A DNA stretch of 5,228 nt from Chloroflexota bacterium. GTDB taxonomy: Bacteria > Chloroflexota > Dehalococcoidia > GIF9 > UBA5629. The notes beneath the pieces are model-generated. The model worked only from the letters and a program-made list of their open reading frames with translations. It had not been told where the DNA came from and made no database searches. A program made the position numbers and the translations under genes. Where the stretch lies: contig CP070642.1 in assembly GCA_020354105.1 (NCBI GenBank), positions 458,340-463,567 on the forward strand. The letters run 5' to 3'. Positions 1 to 5,228 of this stretch are shown in pieces. Positions within the stretch are counted from its first letter, which is position 1. Each line of letters starts with the position of its first letter.

Positions 1-171
1 CGCTTTGCAGCTAAAGCGGATGAGGCACTCAGGATAGCCAGTGAGGCTATGGAAAAAGTGAAGTATATTGCCAGCAGAATGCTTACCCAGTGGGAAGAAG
101 TGGTTATCATTCTGGCCATAGTTGGAGGAGCAGTTATGCTTGGTCTAGGCTTGGCGTTGGCTGCGGGGTAG
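1..171 (+). CDS. 3' end of a gene for an unrecognised protein with a C-terminal membrane helix
   Basis: Frame 1 is open from the window edge to the TAG at 169-171, giving 56 residues of a protein whose start lies upstream. The first ~30 visible residues are charged and alanine-rich (FAAKADEALRIASEAMEKVK), consistent with an amphipathic or coiled-coil helix. From about visible residue 31 there is a strongly hydrophobic, glycine-rich segment (VVIILAIVGGAVMLGLGLAL) that reaches almost to the stop, so the protein ends in a membrane helix, either as a tail anchor or as the last helix of a longer membrane protein. I do not recognise the family and assign no function. The frame is convincing because codon use is normal and a stop falls directly after the helix. 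A 66-base gap separates it from the next gene. Confidence 0.65.
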   Translation, partial: RFAAKADEALRIASEAMEKVKYIASRMLTQWEEVVIILAIVGGAVMLGLGLALAAG

Positions 172-185
172 TAACAAGTAGTGGC

Positions 186-215
186 TTCACACAAAAATGA
201 CAACAAAGATATAGC
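186..215 (+). promoter_or_regulatory. Possible sigma-70-type promoter before the winged-helix gene
   Basis: TTCACA at 186-191 matches the -35 consensus TTGACA at 5 of 6 positions. TATAGC at 210-215 matches the -10 consensus at 4 of 6, with an 18-base spacer. Transcription would start near 222, only a few bases before the Shine-Dalgarno sequence at 225-231, which gives a very short leader. Such matches arise often by chance in A/T-rich gaps, so this is tentative. Confidence 0.22.
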
Positions 216-237
216 ATCTAGCTGAAGGAGGCTTAAC

Positions 238-438
238 ATGTTTTATAGTATAGGAGAGGCAGCGGGTGAAATTTGGAGAATTCTCAGTGCTAAAGATGGC
301 TTGAGTGTTTCTGCACTGGTACGCAATGTGAAGCAACCTCAATCTGTAGTTTATATGGGGATTGGGTGGTTAGCTAGAGAAGATAAACTGGTATTTACCA
401 AAACGAAGCAAGGAGTATCTATCTCAATAAAAAAGTAA
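238..438 (+). CDS. Small winged-helix protein (DUF2582-like)
   Basis: This 66-residue protein looks like the DUF2582 winged-helix family, single-domain proteins of about 65-80 residues found in several anaerobic bacteria and archaea, with no well-defined function. The pattern seen is a first helix (residues ~5-17, IGEAAGEIWRIL), a second helix (~22-30, LSVSALVRNV), a recognition-helix-like segment ending in MGIGWLAREDKL (~40-51), and a short strand pair (wing) at VFTKTKQGVSISIKK. The GWLARE segment is what suggests the family. The ATG start has an excellent Shine-Dalgarno, AAGGAGG at 225-231, six bases upstream. It could be a DNA-binding regulator of the downstream glycosyltransferase genes, 45 bases away, but many DUF2582 members lack proven DNA binding, so that role is inference. 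Family assignment is from memory of the motif, without a search. Confidence 0.8.
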   Translation: MFYSIGEAAGEIWRILSAKDGLSVSALVRNVKQPQSVVYMGIGWLAREDKLVFTKTKQGVSISIKK

Positions 439-469
439 GACAGGCTTAGATTAATTAACTTGAAACAAT

Positions 470-476
470 GGAAGGA
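470..476 (+). promoter_or_regulatory. Ribosome binding site that sets the glycosyltransferase start
   Basis: GGAAGGA at 470-476 lies seven bases before the ATG at 484. The longer in-frame alternative, a TTG at 460, has only weak sequence upstream (CAGGCTTAGATTAATTAAC) with no good Shine-Dalgarno. This favours ATG 484 and removes eight residues from the longest reading. Confidence 0.65.
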
Positions 477-483
477 TGAGCTT

Positions 484-1824
484 ATGCGCATTGTCCCCGA
501 AAATACTGTGTTTGTCGTTCTTTGTTTTGAAGGTCCGGATGTCTATTCGATGGCTGGTGGACTTAGTTCGAGGACTACTCATTTGACCAACGCTCTAGCC
601 GAAATGGGCTTCCAAGTCCATCACATTTTCATAGGGGATCCTCAAATGGAAGGGGAGGAAGCTCACCAAGGTGGAAGACTTATTTTGCACAGGTGGTGTC
701 AGTGGATAAGTGAACATTATCCCGGAGGTGTGTACGACGGAGAGGAAGGAAAACTTTCTGATTTTACGGAATCTGTGCCTTCATTTGTAGTCAAGGAAAT
801 TGCCGCCCCCGCTATTTCTGATGGGAAGTCGGTCGTAATACTGGGTGAAGAGTGGCACACTGCTGAAGCCATGTACTGCATAAGTGACCTCTTATATTAC
901 TCTGGTTTGCGTGAAAAGGCATTGATGTTCTGGAATGCAAACAATACCTATGGATTTGAGCGAATAGACTGGCAGCGACTTTCCTACACTACGACAATTA
1001 CCACAGTTAGCAAGTACATGAAGCAAATTATGCTAGAAATGGGGATAAACCCACTGGTAATTCCAAATGGAATACCAAAGGCTATTTTGAGTGAGGTGAG
1101 AGAAAAGGATGTTTCAACGCTTAGGGAAATATTGGGTAGTAACCTCATATTGAGCAAGGTCGCAAGATTACATCCAGATAAGGGATGGAAGTCGGCAATT
1201 CTTGCGGTAGAGAATTTGAAGAGATCGGGGGTAAAAGCTATCCTTGTGGCCCGCGGGGGTGGGGAGGCATACGGAATGAAAATCGCAGGACTGCCCAGAT
1301 CGCCTAACATAATCGTTGAGGATATTCAACTGCATAAAGATTCCCAAAGATGTTACTACAATGCCATGTTGGAGAATGATTTTGCACCCTATTTCGAAGC
1401 TATAAATAAGCATGGCTCTGCTGACGTTCTCAATCTGTTGTTCCCTATACCATACCCTCTTCTCCAGGTGATTTATAAGGCCAGTAACGTAGTGCTGGCT
1501 AACAGCATTCATGAACCGTTCGGGCTGGTAGGTCTGGAAGCAATGGCAGCAGGAGCAGTAGTGTTCTGCGGATGCAGTGGAGAGGATTATGCCACACATA
1601 TGTACAACGCGGTAGTTTTAGATACTTACACTGCAGATGAAATTAACTTCTATATAGATTACCTTTACTCAAATCCAGATACGAGCAAATCAATAGGGAA
1701 TGCGGCAAGACTGACAGCGGAGCAATGGACCTGGCAGGAAGTGGTACGAAGGCTTCTGTGTAAGCTTGAGTATCAGGCGAAAGCCCAGGGTATTGATTTA
1801 CCCTCTCGGGTGGAGCACGGTTGA
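484..1824 (+). CDS. GT-B glycosyltransferase (GT4/GT5-like)
   Basis: The 446-residue product has the layout of a retaining GT-B glycosyltransferase that transfers a sugar from a nucleotide-sugar donor, probably in the cytoplasm since no signal peptide or membrane helix is visible. The N-terminal domain has a glycine loop, MAGGLSSRTTHLTNAL (residues ~23-38), and the motif EEWHTA (122-127), which resembles the conserved WHTA of glycogen/starch synthases. The linker contains IPNGIP (193-198). The C-terminal domain has ARLHPDKGW (227-235), whose R228 and K233 fit the donor-phosphate-binding Arg/Lys pair, and HEPFGLVGLE, giving the E-x7-E motif with E344 and E352. Residues ~275-330 between these motifs are unusual and I cannot match them to a known subfamily. 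The acceptor and donor are unknown. The lysine of the classical KxGGL motif of GlgA appears to be missing (MAGGL here), so true glycogen synthase is unlikely. The phosphotransferase gene follows after 39 bases, which suggests an operon. Confidence 0.88.
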   Translation: MRIVPENTVFVVLCFEGPDVYSMAGGLSSRTTHLTNALAEMGFQVHHIFIGDPQMEGEEAHQGGRLILHRWCQWISEHYPGGVYDGEEGKLSDFTESVPSFVVKEIAAPAISDGKSVVILGEEWHTAEAMYCISDLLYYSGLREKALMFWNANNTYGFERIDWQRLSYTTTITTVSKYMKQIMLEMGINPLVIPNGIPKAILSEVREKDVSTLREILGSNLILSKVARLHPDKGWKSAILAVENLKRSGVKAILVARGGGEAYGMKIAGLPRSPNIIVEDIQLHKDSQRCYYNAMLENDFAPYFEAINKHGSADVLNLLFPIPYPLLQVIYKASNVVLANSIHEPFGLVGLEAMAAGAVVFCGCSGEDYATHMYNAVVLDTYTADEINFYIDYLYSNPDTSKSIGNAARLTAEQWTWQEVVRRLLCKLEYQAKAQGIDLPSRVEHG

Positions 1825-1863
1825 GACAACAGGGGTAATTGTCACATTGAGGGGAGTGGGCCG

Positions 1864-2844
1864 ATGTATGTTGAAGCAGCTATTTGTGATTATTTAAGAG
1901 AAGAGATATTCCCTCAACTGGCTCCGCCTCCTTATGCGGAGATAGAAATAACGAGTCTAGGTACACGAAAACCCGTTTGCCTATTCTTTGAGAAGAGCAA
2001 AAACATAATGGTGGTAGGTAAGCTTTTCAAACGGGGAGTTGTTCCTCTTGAAGACGCTTGGCTGGAGGCAGATAAGGAGTATTCAAATCTTAAACTGCTT
2101 CGAGAACAATTAGGAATGGATGGAGATGCTGACCATGTGGTTGCCCCACTGGGTGAAAGCAGGAAGCTTTCTGCCCTGCTGGTGACGGAGAGAGCACTTG
2201 GTCAAACACTTGATTACTATATTGGCAAAGCTATCTTTGATCAACAGCATGATGAGCTGTTTCAAACATTGGGCTATCTAGCTAGGTTTTTTGCCAAGCT
2301 ACATGAAGCGTCTAAAACTGAAAGGCCTCTTTCTCCCGAGTTACCCAGATTCTATCTCAATGCGATATTAAATTCTTTGGAAGATAAGCTTATAGACTAT
2401 CCTGAACGAGATGAAATCGAAAAATATGCACTCCGATGGTGGCATGAAGAACGCGTTTTTGCCTCAGACAGAGAAACAATAGTCCATGGGGATGCTACAC
2501 CTACCAATTTTCTTTTTGATAATGGAAACGTAACCGCCATCGACCTGGAAAGTATGAATTGGGCTGACCGGTGCTGGGACCTGGGTTTTATCGCTGCCGA
2601 ATTAAAGCATCATTTTATGTGGCGGACGGGCAATAAATGGACTGCAGAGCCATTTATCGGCCATTTCTTGTGGGAATACGCCGTAAATTACGGTGATACC
2701 AATTTATTTCGCACTATTACCTACAAGCTGCCGCTATATATGGCGCTGGGTCTATTAAGGATTGCCAGAAATTTCTACGTTGGTGAAACACATAGAAAGC
2801 GTTTGGTTATGGAGGCAAATAAATGCCTAAAATACGGGCTGTAA
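1864..2844 (+). CDS. APH-fold phosphotransferase (small-molecule kinase)
   Basis: This 326-residue protein belongs to the aminoglycoside phosphotransferase/choline kinase-like superfamily, which moves the ATP gamma-phosphate to a hydroxyl of a small molecule or sugar. The N-lobe has a candidate ATP-binding lysine in VVGKLF (K53) and a helix-C glutamate in EADKEYSNL (E72). The hinge region is VTERALGQTL. The catalytic loop is HGDATPTNFLF, with H208, catalytic base D210 and N215, followed by the metal-binding aspartate in AIDLES (D227) and a typical WDLGF segment. All key catalytic residues are present, so it should be active. ATG 1864 is preceded by GAGGGGAG at 1849-1856, seven bases away. It lies between a glycosyltransferase and a HAD hydrolase and overlaps the latter by 22 bases, so the substrate is more likely a sugar or sugar conjugate than an antibiotic. 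This is inference from context. Automated pipelines often label such proteins aminoglycoside resistance genes, which I see no reason to accept here. Confidence 0.87.
   Translation: MYVEAAICDYLREEIFPQLAPPPYAEIEITSLGTRKPVCLFFEKSKNIMVVGKLFKRGVVPLEDAWLEADKEYSNLKLLREQLGMDGDADHVVAPLGESRKLSALLVTERALGQTLDYYIGKAIFDQQHDELFQTLGYLARFFAKLHEASKTERPLSPELPRFYLNAILNSLEDKLIDYPERDEIEKYALRWWHEERVFASDRETIVHGDATPTNFLFDNGNVTAIDLESMNWADRCWDLGFIAAELKHHFMWRTGNKWTAEPFIGHFLWEYAVNYGDTNLFRTITYKLPLYMALGLLRIARNFYVGETHRKRLVMEANKCLKYGL
2811..2815 (+). promoter_or_regulatory. Ribosome binding site of the HAD gene inside the kinase gene
   Basis: GGAGG at 2811-2815 lies within the last codons of the kinase gene, seven bases before the ATG at 2823. 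It supports this start even though it creates a 22-base overlap, and it implies that ribosomes finishing the kinase can reinitiate on the HAD gene. Confidence 0.75.
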
Positions 2845-3536
2845 TCTTTGATTGTTACAGCACTCTTATAGATATTAAGACGAATGAAGAAAAGGGAGAG
2901 GTTTTCCATAACCTCTCCCTCTACCTGCAGTATTACGGGGCGAAAATGAATGCTGAAAGTCTAAAGTCTGCTCTTAAATTAGAAAGAGAGCGATATCCAT
3001 ATCCAAAAGACGAGCGCTATCCAGAAATAGACCTCGAGATTGTATTCAGAAATATCTTACAGAAAGAAGGATTAGACAATCCATTCTTGATCGAGTCTTG
3101 TTGTAAGCTTTTCAGGGTGCTCAGTCGCGAACAATTTCAGCTTTTTCCAGACAGTCTTCCGGTGCTAGAAGAGATGAGGCAAAAGGGTTATCAGTTAGGC
3201 ATTGTTTCTGATGCTCAGAAAGTCTTTTGTTTGGACGAAGGAAGAATGTTAGGGATAAATCCGTTTTTTAGTCGTGTTATAATGTCCACCCATCTCGGAT
3301 TTAGAAAACCTGACCCTAGGATATTCATGGTTGCCTGTACTTTGTTAGGGATACTTCCAATAGAGGCCGTTTACATTGGTAATGATCTTGAAACAGACAT
3401 AGGCGGGGCTAAAGGGGCAGGTATGCAGGCGATCCTACTGGACAGGCAAGGTAGAAGCATTAATCAAGAGCCAAAGCCAGATTTCTATGCCAGCAGTCTC
3501 TGGGATGCGTGGGAATGGATAAAGAGTAATAGCTAG
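2823..3536 (+). CDS. HAD subfamily IA hydrolase with Tyr at the Asp+2 position
   Basis: The 237-residue product has all four haloacid dehalogenase superfamily motifs in order: motif I FDCYSTLID with nucleophile D10 and T14, motif II IVSDAQ (S129), motif III FRKPDP (K162) and motif IV YIGNDLETD (D188, D192). The helical stretch between motifs I and II (~residues 20-100) fits a C1 cap. HAD-IA enzymes use an aspartyl intermediate to hydrolyse phosphate esters or, less often, C-halogen bonds. Motif I is notable: the residue two after the nucleophile is Y12, as in L-2-haloacid dehalogenases (DAYGTL), not the general acid Asp of most phosphatases. Motif IV, however, is the metal-binding phosphatase form. 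Activity therefore cannot be predicted firmly. The operon position after a kinase gene suggests a sugar phosphate or related metabolite. The start is supported by the Shine-Dalgarno at 2811-2815, and a strong hairpin lies at 2893-2920 within codons 24-33. Confidence 0.87.
   Translation: MPKIRAVIFDCYSTLIDIKTNEEKGEVFHNLSLYLQYYGAKMNAESLKSALKLERERYPYPKDERYPEIDLEIVFRNILQKEGLDNPFLIESCCKLFRVLSREQFQLFPDSLPVLEEMRQKGYQLGIVSDAQKVFCLDEGRMLGINPFFSRVIMSTHLGFRKPDPRIFMVACTLLGILPIEAVYIGNDLETDIGGAKGAGMQAILLDRQGRSINQEPKPDFYASSLWDAWEWIKSNS
2893..2920. repeat. Perfect 11-bp inverted repeat (hairpin) inside the HAD gene
   Basis: AGGGAGAGGTT at 2893-2903 is the exact reverse complement of AACCTCTCCCT at 2910-2920, with a six-base loop TTCCAT. 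Read on the - strand, the stem is followed by TTTCTTCATT, so it has the form of an intrinsic terminator for antisense transcription. Read on the + strand there is no U-tract, and it would be an mRNA hairpin starting 70 bases after the HAD start codon. Confidence 0.8.
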
Positions 3537-3551
3537 TTTAAAATTAACTAG
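3533..3551. repeat. Short A/T-rich inverted repeat over the HAD stop codon
   Basis: CTAGTT at 3533-3538 and AACTAG at 3546-3551 are perfect 6-bp arms around a seven-base A/T loop, and the left arm includes the TAG stop. The stem is weak and no T-run follows, so it is a poor intrinsic terminator. The same CTAGTT word recurs at 3618-3623 in this gap. Confidence 0.45.
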
Positions 3552-3611
3552 TGACGCTGAAGACGCAGTTTCATTCTTCTTGGACCAGGGGTACCCAAAA
3601 TAGTGGAAAAA

Positions 3612-3628
3612 ATAGTACTAGTTACTAT
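3612..3628. promoter_or_regulatory. Possible operator: 17-bp inverted repeat upstream of mscS
   Basis: ATAGTA at 3612-3617 and TACTAT at 3623-3628 are perfect 6-bp arms around a five-base centre CTAGT. It lies 10 bases before a possible -10 element, TAAAAT at 3639-3644 (5 of 6 consensus), where a -35 box would sit. No good -35 sequence is seen at the right distance, so an activator-dependent or repressed promoter is possible, but chance is a real alternative in such A/T-rich DNA. Confidence 0.28.
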
Positions 3629-3638
3629 CAGGCTGAGA

Positions 3639-3644
3639 TAAAAT
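3639..3644 (+). promoter_or_regulatory. Possible -10 element for the mscS-corA unit
   Basis: TAAAAT matches TATAAT at 5 of 6 positions and lies 28 bases before the mscS start codon, leaving room for a leader with the GAGGAG ribosome site at 3663-3668. The sequence at the expected -35 position (around 3616-3621, TACTAG) does not resemble TTGACA. The 135-base gap is the longest between whole genes here and is the natural place for a promoter. Confidence 0.25.
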
Positions 3645-3671
3645 GTTAAATAAAGGATAAACGAGGAGCTT

Positions 3672-4535
3672 ATGGTTACGTTTGGCTTTCTTGCGGACCT
3701 GCCCCCTGCTGTCGCTGGCGGAATTAGGGTGGCGATCATACTGGTATTGTTAATTGTTATAGTTATTGTTGCCAGGCGCCTAATTCCCAGGCTAATAACC
3801 GCCCATATTCCGAAGCTTCGCAAGGAGCACCCAGAACAGCTGGCAGAGCGCAGTAACACTATTTCTCGGGTTATCGTTCAGGTTGTGAGTGTCCTCATAT
3901 GGGCTATCGGAATTATTATGATTTTGAGTGGCTTGGGGGTGGATGTAACACCCTTGCTAGCCTCCCTCGGTGTAGCATCTTTGGCAATCGGTTTCGCAGC
4001 TCAGAATATTATTCGAGATTATTTCTACGGTTTCTTTATCATAATGGAGGACTGGTATCGAGTAGGCGAGGTAGCCATAATTTCAGGTACAGCTGGCATT
4101 GTAGAAAATATCACTCTGCGGCGCACTCTACTTCGAGACTTGAACGGCACAATACATATCTTTCCCAATAGCAGAGTAGAGCAGGCCAGCAACATGACCC
4201 GTGACTGGTCACGCGTAAATCTCGATGTAAGTGTAGCCTATAAAGAAAATCTGAACGATGTGATTAGTGTCATAAATGAGGTTGGCCAGGAAATGAAAAA
4301 AGACCCGGCTTGGGGACAAGACTTGCTGACGACTCCCGAGGTATTGCGCGTCAATAATTTGGGGGATAATGGCGTAGAGATAAAGATATTAGCTGACACA
4401 AAACCAATAAGGCAGTGGGCACTAATGGGCGAGCTACGCAGACGGCTTAAGGATCGCTTCGATACCGAGGGAATAGAGATTCCGTGGCCGCATACAAAGG
4501 TGTACTTTGGTAACACACTAGAAGGAGATAAGTAG
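3672..4535 (+). CDS. mscS: MscS-family small-conductance mechanosensitive ion channel
   Basis: The 287-residue product is almost the same length as E. coli MscS (286) and has its architecture. TM1 spans about residues 16-36 and TM2 about 67-88. The pore helix TM3 runs over ~92-125 and contains TPLLASLGVASLAIGFAAQ and the kinked NIIRDYFYGFFIIMED stretch. The cytoplasmic beta domain follows, with the family signature DWYRVGEVAIISGTAGIVE (127-145) and the IHIFPNSRV segment (161-169). The C-terminal alpha/beta domain ends the protein. MscS channels form heptamers in the inner membrane and release solutes when membrane tension rises on osmotic downshock. The N-terminus before TM1 is short, as in the basic family. 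GAGGAG at 3663-3668 is a ribosome site placed rather close to ATG 3672. An in-frame TAA at 3651-3653 rules out a much longer start. The CorA gene follows after 32 bases and is probably co-transcribed. Confidence 0.95.
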   Translation: MVTFGFLADLPPAVAGGIRVAIILVLLIVIVIVARRLIPRLITAHIPKLRKEHPEQLAERSNTISRVIVQVVSVLIWAIGIIMILSGLGVDVTPLLASLGVASLAIGFAAQNIIRDYFYGFFIIMEDWYRVGEVAIISGTAGIVENITLRRTLLRDLNGTIHIFPNSRVEQASNMTRDWSRVNLDVSVAYKENLNDVISVINEVGQEMKKDPAWGQDLLTTPEVLRVNNLGDNGVEIKILADTKPIRQWALMGELRRRLKDRFDTEGIEIPWPHTKVYFGNTLEGDK

Positions 4536-4552
4536 AATTAATAGTCGTTTCA

Positions 4553-4560
4553 AAAGGAGG
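4553..4560 (+). promoter_or_regulatory. Strong ribosome binding site of the CorA gene
   Basis: AAAGGAGG at 4553-4560 is close to the ideal anti-Shine-Dalgarno complement and lies seven bases before ATG 4568. It fixes the CorA start and suggests efficient translation. Confidence 0.85.
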
Positions 4561-4567
4561 GTACGTT

Positions 4568-5228
4568 ATGCCATTCTTGGCTTATCATCTTAGCCCAGAG
4601 GGTGAACTACGAAGTAAGCTCAGTAAAGAGGAGATTGGTGCCGCCTTTGGGTCCAAGAAGGGTTTACTCTGGGTAGATATCAGCGCTACTACTGAAGAGG
4701 ATGGCAAGTTCCTGGAGCAGACATTTGGCTTCCATCCTCTTACTGTAGAGGATTGCCTGAGCACAAAGATTCACCCCCCGAAAATTGATGACTTTGAGGA
4801 GTATCTTTTCATCATAGTTCACGGCGTTAACTATGCGGTCGAATCTGAAGTCGTGGAGACCGCAGAACTGGCAATCTTTCTAGGCACCAATTTCGTAGTT
4901 AGTAACCATATTTCCCCTCTTTACTGTGTTGAGGCCACAAAACGCTCGGTTGAAAAAAACGCTCGTGGAATGAGGCAGGGGGCAGACTTTTTGGCCCATA
5001 CCTTAATAGATGCGTTAATCGATAACATTATGCCTACTATCGACAAGATGACTGAAATTGCCGAGGATATTGAGGAACAGGTAGTCCAAAATCCGCAGCA
5101 GCCGACACTGGAGGCAATTCTGAAACTAAAGCGTTCGGCTATACATCTGCACCGTGTGCTGTCCCCCCAGCGGGAGGTACTGAATCGCATCAGCCGGGGA
5201 GACTTCCGAGTCGTAAGAGAGAATGCAA
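4568..5228 (+). CDS. corA: CorA-family divalent metal ion transporter, 5' part
   Basis: The reading frame is open from ATG 4568 to the window edge, giving 220 codons plus one base. CorA proteins are pentameric Mg2+/Co2+ channels of the inner membrane with a large N-terminal cytoplasmic funnel, two C-terminal membrane helices and a GMN motif between them. The funnel is visible: GLLWVDI (residues 32-38), the hallmark FGFHPLTVEDCLS (53-65) followed by HPPKIDDFEEYLFIIVHG (69-86), and ELAIFLGTNFVVSNH (100-114). These lead into the long helical region with LIDALIDNIMPTIDKM and an acidic stretch, EIAEDIEEQV. The membrane helices and GMN motif would lie beyond the edge, so CorA cannot be separated with certainty from the related zinc transporter ZntB. 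The frame is intact where visible. It follows mscS by 32 bases and likely shares its transcript. Confidence 0.93.
   Translation, partial: MPFLAYHLSPEGELRSKLSKEEIGAAFGSKKGLLWVDISATTEEDGKFLEQTFGFHPLTVEDCLSTKIHPPKIDDFEEYLFIIVHGVNYAVESEVVETAELAIFLGTNFVVSNHISPLYCVEATKRSVEKNARGMRQGADFLAHTLIDALIDNIMPTIDKMTEIAEDIEEQVVQNPQQPTLEAILKLKRSAIHLHRVLSPQREVLNRISRGDFRVVRENA

Noticed and set aside
460..483. Longer glycosyltransferase start at TTG 460
   Set aside because: The TTG lacks a convincing ribosome site, while ATG 484 has GGAAGGA seven bases upstream. The extra eight residues add nothing recognisable.
984..1599. Two overlapping - strand open frames of 108 and 143 codons
   Set aside because: They lie wholly inside the well-supported glycosyltransferase gene, have no recognisable motifs, and their products look like reverse-strand shadows.
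1864..2844. Antibiotic resistance (aminoglycoside phosphotransferase) interpretation
   Set aside because: The fold is shared by many metabolic kinases. The operon context of glycosyltransferase and HAD hydrolase, with no mobile element nearby, points to metabolism rather than resistance.
3643..3660. Tiny upstream frame ATG TTA AAT AAA GGA TAA before mscS
   Set aside because: Five codons with no ribosome site of its own; expected by chance in A/T-rich leader DNA.
3548..3859. - strand open frame of 103 codons across the gap and the start of mscS
   Set aside because: Most of it is antisense to the clear MscS N-terminus and TM1, and its composition is that of a shadow frame. Only its last part lies in the gap.
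3899..4171. Second + strand frame of 90 codons inside mscS
   Set aside because: It is an alternate frame of the strongly supported channel gene with no motif or ribosome site.
4238..4516. - strand open frame of 92 codons opposite mscS
   Set aside because: Antisense shadow of the MscS C-terminal domain.
4921..5190. - strand open frame of 89 codons opposite corA
   Set aside because: Antisense to the CorA helical region, which is intact and recognisable on the + strand.

Overview
The window reads as ordinary, densely packed bacterial DNA. All supported genes are on the + strand, intergenic gaps are short, and most starts have a clear purine-rich Shine-Dalgarno sequence. Base composition looks moderate, a little under half G+C by eye. 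I see no insertion sequence, tRNA, rRNA or CRISPR array. The organism cannot be named safely. The small DUF2582-like winged-helix protein and the general style of the MscS and CorA proteins would fit an anaerobic lineage such as the Chloroflexota (Dehalococcoidia), but that is a weak inference.

Layout: (1) 1-171 is the 3' end of an unrecognised gene whose product ends in a hydrophobic helix. (2) 238-438 encodes a 66-residue winged-helix protein. (3) 484-3536 is a tight three-gene run: a GT-B glycosyltransferase with glycogen-synthase-like motifs, an aminoglycoside-phosphotransferase-fold (APH) small-molecule kinase, and a HAD subfamily I hydrolase. The kinase and HAD genes overlap by 22 bases, so they are probably translationally coupled. 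(4) 3537-3671 is a 135-base gap with several short inverted repeats and a possible -10 element; it probably separates two transcription units. (5) 3672-5228 holds an MscS-type mechanosensitive channel followed 32 bases later by a CorA-type divalent metal transporter that runs off the window.

The glycosyltransferase/kinase/HAD cassette is the best candidate for something undescribed. One gene would transfer a sugar, one would phosphorylate a small molecule and one would hydrolyse a phosphate or related ester. This suggests synthesis or turnover of a soluble sugar derivative, but no substrate can be read from the sequence. The MscS/CorA pair next door concerns osmotic and ionic balance. A link to a compatible solute is tempting but is only inference. 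A second item worth attention is a perfect 11-bp hairpin inside the HAD gene that looks like an intrinsic terminator when read on the - strand.
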